A stretch of 64,000 bases of DNA from positions 58,789-122,788 of the forward strand of contig JAVKOQ010000164.1 in the NCBI GenBank assembly GCA_031835245.1, in the 5' to 3' direction. The notes under the pieces are model-generated. The model was not told the origin of the DNA, did not search any database, and saw only the letters and a program-made list of their open reading frames with translations. The first letter of the stretch is position 1. Each line of letters opens with the position of its first letter. The position numbers were made by a program, and so were the translations under genes. The DNA comes from Balamuthia mandrillaris (lineage: Eukaryota; Discosea; Longamoebia; Balamuthiidae). Of the stretch, positions 43,499-54,415 are shown piece by piece.

Positions 43499-44516
43499 AT
43501 GGAGGGAAGCGCTAGCAGCCATTCCCTAAGAGCTGTGGAGCTCGTCAAAGAGATAGAGCGCAACAAAACTTTGCCGCGGTACAACGTAACGTCCCACCAT
43601 CTACCTTTTGTTTCAATAAGATTTTTTTTTTTGGTTTACTCAACTTTTTAACATTTTTGTTTTTTTTTTTTTTTTGCTGATGCGCTCCCAAGGAAGAACT
43701 GCTTCGCCAGGTAATAGAAGATGTAACAAAGATGTACGACGAGTCGGCCCAAACCATGTCGCGGTACGCAGCGGAGGGAAGAATCCCCGAGCCTGCTGTA
43801 GCGTGTCAAGTCTTGAAGAACATGACGGCCATCCAACGGAGTAAGCGATGCGCTCTTGCTTACCTGTACGCAGCGTCTCCTTCTTCACTTCATTCACTCG
43901 CTTTGCTTTTTCGTTTCTCTTCTGGTTGTTTATTCATTTGCAACTTCGCTTTGCGATCAAACCACAAGGATGCAAAGGGTGCGCATGCTGGAGGACGTTC
44001 GGTGGAGCCAAGGCGCAGTGCTGAATGACTTGTTGAAAGAGCACATGAGCTCTCATGAGTTGGACTATTTCAACCAGTTCTCAAACCTGTTGTCCGAATA
44101 CATGGATGCAGAAGGCGTGCTAGTCACAACGGTTTGTTTCATACCTGCCCTTGTGGTGTTATTATTCCTCTTTTGTTCTCCGTCTTTCCTCTTTCTTCTT
44201 TTGAACTTTGTGGCAACAAGCCAAGCTATTCAGTTGTGACTTAGCTCATCTCTCTCTCTTCTCTTCTCTTCTCTCTTCTCTCTTCTCCCTCTCCACGCTC
44301 TGCTCTCTAATGCCTCTTTCACTGTCCTCTTATTGAAAACAGGACATGGAAGCGCCACCAAAAGACTTGTATATTGAAGTTAGAGCGAAGGAGGACATCG
44401 GAGAGGTGATGACGGCCAATGGACCCATCTTTCTTCGCAAAGATACCGTCCACCTTTTGCCCCGTGAAGAAGTGCTGCACTACATCCGAGAAGGCAAATT
44501 GGAGCACATCTTATGA
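43499..44516 (+). CDS. PSF1: GINS complex subunit PSF1
   Basis: Exons 43499-43585, 43693-43874, 43969-44131 and 44343-44516 give 201 aa, the usual PSF1 length. Matches: ALELVKE-like N-terminus, RCALAYLY followed by RVRMLEDVRW, HMSSHELDYFNQF, PPKDLYIEVR, and the C-terminal B domain ending EEVLHYIREGKLEHIL. GINS with CDC45 and MCM2-7 forms the replicative helicase. The exon 2 donor (GTCTCC) is chosen because it alone keeps frame and family spacing. Confidence 0.9.
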
Positions 44517-44521
44517 ACGCC

Positions 44522-44691
44522 CAAGCAACACAACACAACACAACACAACACAACAAAACACAACACAACACAACACAACACAACACAACACAACACAACA
44601 CAACACAACACAACACAACACAACACAACACAACACAACACAACACAACACAACACAACACAACACAACACAACACAACACAACACAACAA
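44522..44691. repeat. (CAACA)n pentanucleotide array
   Basis: About 33 near-perfect CAACA units starting six bases after the PSF1 stop codon, so probably transcribed in its 3' UTR. Confidence 0.95.
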
Positions 44692-44918
44692 AAACAGTTT
44701 GTTCCTTCGTTTGCATAACGTGTCTTTTCATAAAAGAAGGAGATAGAGGCAAGCAGCAACACCTCCCTTTGGCTTCATTTATTGTTCTTGTTGGCTTTAT
44801 TAGAGCGAGTGCACCCAACGTGAAGAGAAGGAACACAGCTTGAGCAACAAGGAGGCAAGGAAAAAAAAGAGAGAAAACTCCTCGTCCTTGCCGCGGTTAT
44901 TGGAAGAAGAAAAAGTTG

Positions 44919-45601
44919 ATGATGGCGGAGGAGCAGGTCTGTCCGGTGTGTTGGCAGGGGCTGGATGACCTCAACCAAGCCCACTTCATAGAGCACGTCG
45001 AAAGTTGCCTCTTGCAACAGGAAGCAGCGGAGAGAGATGAACAGATCGGGAAGGACGCCGCTGTGGCCGCCCAGCTTCAGGAAGAAGCCGCAAAAGAAGT
45101 AGAGAAGGCCAGAGAGGACCGCTTGAGTCTTTTGCCTCGGTTTAACACTCAACGACGTCCCGTTCTTCCATCGTCGGTGCAGCTCAGCAGTAGCAGCTCT
45201 TCTCCACTCGACCCGTCCTCCTTCCTTTTGTCTGACGGTGAACAGCTCAAGGTACCCCTGGTAATGACCTAGATATTTCTCCCAGCACTGCCTAACGTTT
45301 CTGTCGTCATTGCCAGTTGAGAGAGCTTTTGCCACCGCGATTCCAAACGTATCACTTTGAACCTTTGTACAGCAGCATGCGGCATGGTATGTTTGTTATG
45401 ATCCCTTTTCTCACACAGCAACTCATCCATGATTGTCAAACATGTCCGCTTATGCGCTGCTACCGCTCTTACAACGATGGATGTGATGATGGTATGCACT
45501 AAAACCAGGTTTCAGCCTTAATACTCTATATTCTCGGTCAGAAGGCCATTCGCCTTTCATTCTCCTTGTTCAGGACGACGCTCACTTTGTACCATTTCCT
45601 C

Positions 45602-45634
<33 letters not shown>

Positions 45635-46253
45635 CATGTTATTTTAATTTTCTCGTTTCCATTCTTTCTTTGTCTGCTTTCTGTTCTCTTTCTTCTTTCT
45701 TCTGTTATCTTTCGGTCTTTTTTTTAACCGTCATAAACAGCTCTTTGGTGGATTTGTAAATGAACCCCTTCGCTGCCGAAAGAGTAACAAAGCATTTTGT
45801 GGTACTGGCGAGGTTTGTTCCTGTTCTACCATTCTTTCTTGTCGTTTCTTTCTTTCTTTCTTTCTTTCCTCTTCAGTTCTTCTACTTCTCGTTATCTTTC
45901 TGATAGAGCCTTGTTGCTTTTAGAGCTTTTTATTCAAGCTACAACCAGATTACTGCAGCTATTCGTGGAGCACACAAAACGCTTATTACATGCTAATGGC
46001 CAGTGATGGGCTTGCACTTGGCTGCGGGTACTTCCTCCTTCTTCGTTTAACCCTTCTTTCATTCATATCTTTGGTGTTCACCCCTTTGGATTCTTGCTCC
46101 TCTTCCTACAGGGATACAGGATATGGCCTATGGTTGGATGGTGATTTGGAACAAGGCAGCAGCAGCCCATGCGAAACGTTTTTGAATGACATGCTCGCTC
46201 ACCAAGAGTTCTTCAAGTGCCTGCGCGTTGAAGTATGGACCCTGCGCGCCTGA
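44919..46253 (+). CDS. UBZ-like zinc finger plus TLDc domain protein
   Basis: Exons 44919-45251, 45317-45386, 45509-45588, 45741-45812, 45924-46027 and 46112-46253 give about 266 aa. N-terminal C-x2-C-x14-H-x3-C finger (CPVC ... HFIEHVESC) resembles ubiquitin-binding UBZ; a Glu/Ala helix follows. The TLDc domain is complete: LLPPRF, SLNTLYSR, LFGGFV, GTGESFLF, YYMLMASDGLALG, GLWLDGDLEQGSSSPCETF and EVWTL. TLDc proteins bind V-ATPase and act in oxidation resistance; a ubiquitin-reading version is uncommon. Two successive ATGs make the start uncertain by one residue. Confidence 0.88.
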
Positions 46254-46659
46254 TTGGCTTTCGTTGCCATACAAACAAGAAGCAACCCAGAGCCTGTTGT
46301 ACATACTACCTCCTCTTTTTCGTTTTCGTTCTGGCGGCCTCTCTGCTATCCCGGTGCCTTGCTATGCGGAGGAGGAGGAGGAGGTGCGATTGGAGGTAGC
46401 ATTGGAGAAGAAGAAGAGCAGGGAGAACAAAAGCAGCCTTTCGGCCATTGCGCTCTCTCTCGTCCTATCCCTTATCTGTCCCCATTTAATTTTTCGGGTG
46501 TGCTGATCAGATCATCTTTAATTTTTGCGGACAGATCTTCGTGTCGTCATGGTGTTGCCTAGTTTTTTTTTTTTAAATTTTTCGAATTGGGCTCGGCCGT
46601 GAAAAGAAGAAGAAGAAGCCTGCTGCTTTTGACGAAGAGGGAAAAAAGCAGAAGGTGAG
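46254..46659. promoter_or_regulatory. GATA gene upstream region
   Basis: Contains TCGTGTCGTCATG at 46539-46551, about 110 bases before the GATA-factor ATG. Overlapping ORFs here lack domains. Confidence 0.4.
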
Positions 46660-48454
46660 ATGAGAGGGCGCAGGTTGTCCTCCTCTTCTTCTTCGAGTGA
46701 GAGAGGCCAACGTTCAACTAACGCCACCACTACTTGCACTTCTATGCGGCCCTTTTCAGTTACGGCTTCTTCCTCTTCTTCTGCTCACCCAGCCGGCAGA
46801 CCTGCTAGGACCGAGGAGGTAGCACCAGGACCAACTTATCGCCATGGCTCTTGCTACTCTACTGCTCCTCCTTTCGTCCCTGCTGCCGCTGCGACTGGCT
46901 CATCTGTTGCAACTGACAGAACCGCCACTGCTGAGGCTGCAAAACCTGGATCATTCCCTCCTCATGAAAAGACAGCCGCTTCCTATCCTCTCTATGACGA
47001 CCCGTACAAGCTACCAGCTTCTGTTCCCGCCACCACTGCTGCTGCTTTTGCTTCTCGCCCTTCAACCACTCCTACCGCTGTTGTTACTCAAGCGTATGCT
47101 GCTTTGGAGAATGTCACTTCCTCCTCCTCTTCTTCCGTTTGTGCTTCAAATTGTTGCCAAGGCTATATCACCAGCAGAACTACTACGGCCAACTACATAG
47201 CTGCCCCTACAACGCAACAACAACTTTCCTCAATGGCGCCATCGTCAGTACCAACACCCTTGCTCACTACCTCATCACCGCCGCGACGTCGCATCAAATA
47301 TACTCATTACAACAGCCACCAGCTAGCTACTGGTTCTTCTCCTTTGTCATCTTCTTCATCACCTCCCTTTACTCCCTCTGCCTCTTTTTCTGCTTCAACA
47401 TTTTCTTTTTCTTCTTTCTCTTCCTCTGCTTCCTCGTCCTTTTGTTTATCCTCTGACCTTCGGCCCGCTTCTTCCTCCACTGTGCCAACTACTTACGCTC
47501 CTGATCATTATGCGTCACTGCCTTCGCGGCCACTATACAACATGAACGATTGTGTACAAAGCCAATGTGCAACATGCTGCCCTCCTCCTTCTTTTTCTGC
47601 TTATGGTCCACCGCTTTCGCAACGCTCTTCACGACAATTGCAACAACAAAAATCTTTGCGTCCCTCTTCCCCACCAAAGCTCCTATCACAACAATATCAG
47701 CAAGAACGAGATGTAAAACAAGACGAACGGAAAGAAGACAAAAAGTCAAAAATAATCGTATGGAATATCCACAACTTGGATTTGATGATGGTAGGCAATG
47801 CACGTTCTCGTTCAACATCATCACCATCTGCAACACTATCATCTTTATCTCGAAACGAAGAACAAAGAAAAGAAGATTGTTGTTCGAAAGACGTTTCAGA
47901 AAAACGGAGGCGAATAGATCAGCATACGACAGACACTAATAACAACCAACAAGAGGGTGACCTCACAAACGACGGTGATAATGAGGAGCAATCTTGGAGC
48001 GACAAGAATGGAAGTGGAGTGTTGCCTCGGTTCAGGATTGGCATCAAAGGACGAGTCTGTGCCAACTGCAAAACAACCAAAACACCCGAATGGAGGCATC
48101 GCTCTGATGGCGCTACGTATGCTCTTTCTCTCCACCTTGTTTCTTGTCATTTTTTCCTTTCTCTAACTTTTTGCTCTTACCTTTATTTATTTCATACTTC
48201 GTTGACTTTTTAGGTTATGTAATGCATGCGGATTGCAATTCATGCGAAGAAGACGTAAAGGCGAAAATGCGAAGCAGCGTAGACTTCCACCACGGTCTAC
48301 TCGCTTCTCTTCCCATCTATTTCATTCCGCCAATAATCCCCATCATTTGCCACTGCCTTCTTCGTCTAATACCACTACATCTTCTACTTCTTCTCCCTCA
48401 GCTTCATCCACAAACGCACCTCATGGTGCTGTTACTATTCCGCTGCTTCATTAA
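46660..48454 (+). CDS. GATA-type zinc finger transcription factor
   Basis: Exons 46660-48116 and 48214-48454 give 565 aa. A long Ser/Thr/Ala/Pro-rich N-terminus with Gln patches is followed by one GATA finger near residues 472-500, split by the intron inside it: CANCKTTKTPEWRHRSDGAT then LCNACGLQF, i.e. C-x2-C-x17-C-x2-C, with the basic RRRRKGENAKQRR tail. It should bind GATA sites. The Ser/Pro-rich C-terminus ends 70 residues later. Fungal and amoebal GATA factors share this single class IV-like finger; targets unknown. Confidence 0.92.
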
Positions 48455-48804
48455 AGAGGCCTCCCTCCCCATTTTTGGTTCTTCTTCAGTCGCACCAAGA
48501 AAGACAGAACCAACAAAAAAAGGAAATCACCTCCTTTGTTGACTTTCTTGCACCAAACGCACATATGGTAAAGACGATCTGCGCAGGTGTTTGGTTTCCA
48601 AAACCAGCGGCGCTTGCTATATCTGATTGACGAGATAATTGGGGCGAAACTAAACGTGCAGATTGACATTGGCTGATGTTTGTCCTTCATTCCTTAAACT
48701 CCCTGTAATGCTTTGGTCCTTTCAAGTTTTTTTTTTTTGGAATTAGATACGGTCTAATACTCACTCTATCACCAACAGTCACGGTCCGGTCAACAGCAAA
48801 GAGA
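48455..48804. other. Intergenic, nothing recognised
   Basis: 350 bases between two rightward genes; overlapping ORFs without domain similarity. Probably a terminator plus promoter. Confidence 0.4.
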
Positions 48805-49989
48805 ATGAGCAGTTTTAGCGTCGCACAGTGGGCACATATGACAGAGCTGTGGCTCAAAGCAAAGCAGGACATGGAGGAAGCCACCGGCCGACCAGAAATA
48901 ATGTATGCTACTTCTTCTTGTCCTTCCGAGCCAATGGGTGTTGCAGGCTCGTTTCCTCCACATAATTTCTTTCTCTCGGATGAAGAAGAAGGAGCCTCTT
49001 CTTCTCCATATTCTTCATGTACGTCGTCATTCTCAGCAGCGTTCTACCACGACGATGAAGACTGTGATGCAGATTGGGTGCTTCGGTTTTCTAATCAACT
49101 GCCAGAAGAGGATTATACATTTGGTTCTTCGAGTTGTCCTTCGCCGATGGTGACGATGGCGGCTGACTTGTTGCTTCCTCCACCTCCTCCCAATCTACCT
49201 CCTCAGTCCATTGCATATCAACCTCACGACCAAACACCCAGCAACAACAACGAAGAAACCCTGCTCCACATTCAGCCTTGTAACGGGTTTCAAGACATTG
49301 AGGTGGTCATGACACCAACACATCGAGTGGAAGGCAAGGAGGAGGAAGAAAAGGGAAAGGAGGAAGATGACGAAGAAGAAGAAGAAGAAGAGGAAGTTGA
49401 GGAGAAACAAGGAAAACATGGTATAGAAGAGGAGGAGAAGAAAAAGTCAGAAGAGGTAGAAAGAACAGGAGAAACGGAGTCCTACAACCAGAGCAACCGA
49501 AAACCAACTTCTAGCAGTACGACAATGGACAACGCATCTTTGTCTTGGAGGGACGCTGTTATGACGTTACAAGCAACTAAGGCTGAAGGAGGGGTTAGAG
49601 GCGCCAAATGGTGGTGGTACCTCCAAGGACAGATGGACCAGGTCATGCCATCTTCTTCCGCGACTTCCTCTGCTTCCTCGTGCTCTTCAGCTCCAACTAC
49701 TCCATCTACAGCAAAAAGAGCAGCGGCGGGAGGGAAAACAGGAGCAACGTCAAGAGTAGGAAGACGATCCGGTGCGCCTATTGCCTCTACCGAGGGCACC
49801 ACGGTCGCTCCTACCACTCGCAAAAGACCAGTAACGCCACCTCCTACCAGAAAGTTACCCCCTCGGTCCAAGTTGCGTGGCGTCATTGAATGGTTGCAAC
49901 AAGAACAGCAGCAGCAGCAAGTACAAGCTTGTACTGGAACTGACGTGACGGCTGCTAAGGAGAAACGTGCATCACGAAGGGTAGGATGA
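48805..49989 (+). CDS. Low-complexity acidic protein, unknown
   Basis: Intronless, 394 aa. The first 30 residues are helical (VAQWAHMTELWLKAKQDMEEATGRP); then Ser-rich, a strong Glu-rich block (about 170-220), a short folded-looking piece (LSWRDAVMTLQATKAEGGVRGAKWWWYLQGQMDQ), Pro/Thr/Lys-rich sequence and a final helix with polyGln (KLRGVIEWLQQEQ). No domain recognised. The basic C-terminus after an acidic middle suits a nuclear protein; that is a guess. Confidence 0.6.
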   Translation: MSSFSVAQWAHMTELWLKAKQDMEEATGRPEIMYATSSCPSEPMGVAGSFPPHNFFLSDEEEGASSSPYSSCTSSFSAAFYHDDEDCDADWVLRFSNQLPEEDYTFGSSSCPSPMVTMAADLLLPPPPPNLPPQSIAYQPHDQTPSNNNEETLLHIQPCNGFQDIEVVMTPTHRVEGKEEEEKGKEEDDEEEEEEEEVEEKQGKHGIEEEEKKKSEEVERTGETESYNQSNRKPTSSSTTMDNASLSWRDAVMTLQATKAEGGVRGAKWWWYLQGQMDQVMPSSSATSSASSCSSAPTTPSTAKRAAAGGKTGATSRVGRRSGAPIASTEGTTVAPTTRKRPVTPPPTRKLPPRSKLRGVIEWLQQEQQQQQVQACTGTDVTAAKEKRASRRVG

Positions 49990-50090
49990 AAGGAAAAGAC
50001 GGCCCGTACTGTGTATAAATAAGACATTGTTGTGAGGAATTGTTTATAAACATGTTTCAGTTTGTTTTAAAAGTATTATGATGGATAGAA

Positions 50091-51331
50091 CTAGTGGCAG
50101 TAAGCCATCTGCGAGGTCTGGTTTGTGGCAGAGATGGCATAAAGGTAACGGCCAAACAGAAACATTCCAGTGAACGCACCACAACAAACCGCCATAAACA
50201 GACCAACATTGAAGGTCATGGCCACCAACATCAGAAGCAAGGCCCAACCCACCTCCACAAAGTGTAAACCAGCCCGGGCAAAGTCGGAGGCAAAGTGAAA
50301 TGGGGTGGTCAGACACTCTTTGAAAGTTTGAGGTTCGTCTGGCTGCTCCGTCAACTGGAGATGAGCGCTCTCGCCATCATCATTGTGATGGTGATGGTGA
50401 GTAACTTTGGAGGAGGCATCCACCTGATAACGTCGCCGAGCCCACACCCGGTCAAGGTACATGCGTACTGTTTTGAATAACTCGTAGAACAAAGCAAATA
50501 CGAAAACTGCTAACCATGTCAGCGCATATTGCCAGTTTGTTCTAATAAGAGAGGTATAAGTTGCTAAACTAAACATTGCAAGGGAGGGAGAGGGAGAAGA
50601 AAAATAAACGAGCGAACCTCGGAACCCAATCTTCAAAAAGAACATAGTCCACAATACCTGTGTGGAAATACATTCTCATTTGAGGGGGCAAGTCACTACC
50701 GCCATGTTTAGTGCTGCATAGAGTCGAGTCTGGATTAGCGTCGCACATCTGCTTCCAGGATTGACATTGGGACATGCCAGGCATAGCAAAACACAGCTTG
50801 GAGTAGGAGGTCAAGAGGTCGCAGGGCAGCAATGAACCGGTGGTATTCTTACAGCTGATGGAGACCATAACACATAATGTGAGAAATCACACGCAAAGAT
50901 GAAAGTTTCAAAGTTTGCTCACCTGTCACAGCCTTCCATAGGCATGTCATTGCAGATATCGTAGATGAGACCAGAGAGGACCATGGAGGCACGACTAGGG
51001 GGTAAGCCCGGCAGCATGTCCTGCTGGCATTCCTTGACGACAGAGCCTGACTGACACATGCTGACATAGTCCTGGCAGCCGTTCATGCCAGGCATGTCCG
51101 TGCAGAGGTCCTTAAGCACGCTGAATGGTTGGCAGTACTCAGCAGCAAGGTAGCTCCTGTCACTGCGTTGGCAGAGGTGGCGTACGGTGCAGCCGGGCAT
51201 GACGGTGGCTCCGTGCATGGGGTGGTCGCAGAGGGTGCCTATGTCTTCGTTCACTTGGCTGTCTGGTATTGTGTAGTTGGCGCAGGAGGGTTGGGTTGGT
51301 TGTTGGATGCAGTTGTCAGCTCTGGCAGCTC

Positions 51332-51362
<31 letters not shown>

Positions 51363-51536
51363 GACGTTGTGTAGCATAGGCTGCTGCGGTTGTTGGTGAT
51401 TTGTTGGTGAGGAGGGGGCAGGTAGACCAGTAACGTGATGTTGCTGCTGGTGATCATTGTGGGGAGAAAGCGAGAAAGAGAAGCTGAGGCACGAGAGGAC
51501 CACCAGCAAGAGAAGAGCAGCTAGAGAGAGGCGCAT
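50091..51536 (-). CDS. Ctr-type copper transporter with Cys-rich extracellular domain
   Basis: Exons 51536-50923, 50854-50618 and 50541-50091 give 433 aa. The ATG at 51536 opens a signal peptide (MRLSLAALLLLVVLSCLSF); the frame is open to 51812, so an upstream start remains possible. A polyAsn run is followed by a Cys-rich region with repeated DMPGMxxC-type elements, then the Ctr domain: MRMYFHTGIVDYVLFEDW (Met-rich entry), TM1 ALTWLAVFVFALFYELF, a His-rich loop (HHHHHND), TM2 with MLVAM (MxxxM) and TM3 with GAFTGMFLFG (GxxxG). It should import Cu(I) as a trimer. Confidence 0.85.
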
Positions 51537-52106
51537 GACGTTTGGGCGGAGGAGGCAGCTACGCAGTTGCCAGAATCGTTCCGAAACAAAGCTGTTGTTT
51601 TGCAATGCAAGTGAAGTAAAAGAACCCGCTGCTGGGCCAGCAGAGGAAGTTAGCACGCGTGGAGGGTCGTCTTCTATGGAAAGGAGACGATCAGCGTTGT
51701 TGTGAGGAAGGGATCTACTGCGAAGGCCGGCTTCAATGACTGGCGTGAGGGAGCTCGCAAAGAGTGTATCGGTGGGGAGGAAGAGGGAACTCCGCACAGC
51801 AGCAAACACTCACCACTCAAGGGCGTCTGCGTAATGAATGACACCAACCAACTAAAACTACTACTACACTATTTCCAGTGGTTGAGGTTGTTGTTAGGTG
51901 GGGGGTTGGTTCGGCTATTTTTTTTTTTTTTTTGTTTGGCTATAAAAGGAAGGACCCTCAGAAAATGTGTACCCTTGTGATAGAGATGAAATTATCTTGC
52001 AAGCTCGTTTGCTGTTCGTTTTGGGCAGCTTTTGTGCTCGGTAAGCCATCGCTGACGACGACAAGCAAAACAGTAAAAAAAGAGAAAAGAGTAGTAGGGG
52101 AGCAAA
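51537..52106. other. Spacer between copper transporter and importin genes
   Basis: Divergent region of about 570 bases; the left part is open in frame with the transporter and may be coding. A T-run at 51920-51934. No specific motif supported. Confidence 0.4.
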
Positions 52107-52491
52107 ATGGAAAGCGGCGGCGCTGGTGGTGGCTCGTCGTCTCGTGTGCGCTTGGTGGAACAGGTAGCTCGAAGAGGATTTCCCCCTTGGTTGTCTTGTT
52201 CCCGCGTTAATCATAACTTCCTCTTCCTCCCAAACCAGGCCATAGAACGGCTGTACTCAAGCGGCGAGTCATCGGAACAGCGTGTAGAACTCAATCGCTC
52301 GTTGCTCGAATTTCAAGGCACACAGGAGGCATGGAGTGTAGCAGCTGAGTTATTGGCTTCCTCTACGGTTCGTTTTTGCCGTCGTCTCTTTCGCTCTCAC
52401 CAGATGTGCGTTCTCTCATTTCTTTCTTTTCAGTCTGTGCAAGTCCTGTTCTTTGCGGCTCATACCCTTTATACCAAGATTACCCTTGAAT

Positions 52492-52533
<42 letters not shown>

Positions 52534-54377
52534 TTTGCTCTTTTGCACACTTCTTATTCCTGCCTTGTTTTTTCTGTGCTCTTGGTCAACTCTTCTGCGG
52601 CCTATTCTTTTGGCGGATAAACAGGAGCTTGCTGGCAGCCGAGCAGCAGCTTTCTGTTCGTTCAATGCTGTGTGAACTCATTCGTCGCAACTTGCACCGT
52701 GGCATTCCGCTCGTTCTTTCACGATTGTGCCTCGCGTTGGCTGCTGTTGGTTGGTATCCTTCTGTCTAACTCATTCTTATGTTTTCTTCTCACTTATTGC
52801 CTTCTTGTTTCTCAGTGGTGCGATCGATCAGTAACAGCGACCAGCAAGAGCAACAACATGACTCCATTCGTGATATCATCAATATAGACCCATCGTGAGT
52901 ATCTTCTGTTTTGCTTGTTTTGTACTGTGATTATACCAAACGATTGTCGTGTTATTATTTGTTTTTTTCATGTAAGTAATATTTTATTTTTATTGTGCTG
53001 CTGCTGCTGCAGGGGAATAGCAGTACTGGAGGTATTAGAATACATACCGGAGGAACTAAGCTCAGCTGTTATGTCGGAACCACGAAGAGAGGAGACTTAC
53101 CACAAATTGGGAGAAGAAGGCAAAACGGTAGTTGCTTACGTTCAAGCGTTGCTACAAGCAACGGACGCTCCTTCCTCCACCAGACAAAAGGCTCTCAAGT
53201 GCCTCCATTGCTGGCTAAAACAGAATATGAAACTTTCTGTCAAGTAAGTTATCATTCCGAGATTATCTATGCACTCTCGCTCGAAAATCTATGCACTCTC
53301 GCTCTTCTGTAACGATATTCCCTTATTTCAGCCTGTTCTTGGGGCAGCCGATATGCCAAACCATATTTAGGTTGATGGGCACGGAGGACTTGTTTTTGAA
53401 TGCTGTTGACGTTTTATATGAACTCTTTTCACGACCGGTGCGTGTTTGAATCCTTGTGATTTCACAGCCCATTAGAGCAGCTTATTGACATTTTTATTTT
53501 GTCGGTCAGCTTGACACCAATTTAGTTCGCGACATCCTTCGCCAGCTGTTACCACTGCAACAATTTTACGATAACGCTCTCATCGGTTCTCTATCCCTTT
53601 CTCTGTAATTTCTGGTTGTTTAAGTTTACCTCCTAACTTTCTTCTCACTGAATTCTTTTTCGTTTACAGAATTGAATGAGGAGGTGTGTCTGGGAGTGTG
53701 CAGGCTCTTTGCAGGCCTAGGCATGGAGAATGTTGATGTGTTGCTTGAAGAGGACGAGGTTAAAACTGAAGCCGCCCAGCTTATTGACTTTCTCCTCAAA
53801 TGTAGTCGCCATCCTTCAAAAGCTATATCCTTATTTTCTTTCTTCGTTATTGCGTTGTTTGTTTCCTTTCGACTTTTCTTTTTCTGGTGCTTTTCTTCTC
53901 CGTTGTTCGCTTCTTCTAGTGTTGACTTCTATTACTTTTGATTATGTTATTCTTTAACTTAAATTGTAAACGTGGTAATAGAGACGTTTGAGTTTTGGGA
54001 AGAATTTGGTTTCGCCATCTCTCAGCAACAAAACCCTAGCATTTCCAACCATGATCGGCACGCACGCATGCAGCCTTTATTCGTATTATTACAAATACTA
54101 GTCGGACAACAGTTGTGTCTGCCCGAGCCGTGCAATGCCACTGCTCATGATCAGTTGGATCCTGATATCTCGTACTTTCGGAAGAAGTCGGAAAGCACTC
54201 TCAGTATATCGTTTCATTTGTTAAAAGACCATTACCTTGCAATTTTAGAAGACGTTTTTAATGCGGAAGTTGGTCTTCTTTTCTTCTCAACTTTTTTGCT
54301 TTTGTTTTTCTTGAATGGCTAAGTCTTTTTGTACATTTTCATCAGGCGCGGTGGCAACTCATCGAAGCTGTACCTTC

Positions 54378-54415
<38 letters not shown>

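Noticed and set aside
44380-44836. CVVL- or NTTQH-repeat proteins
   Set aside because: Translations of the (CAACA)n array.
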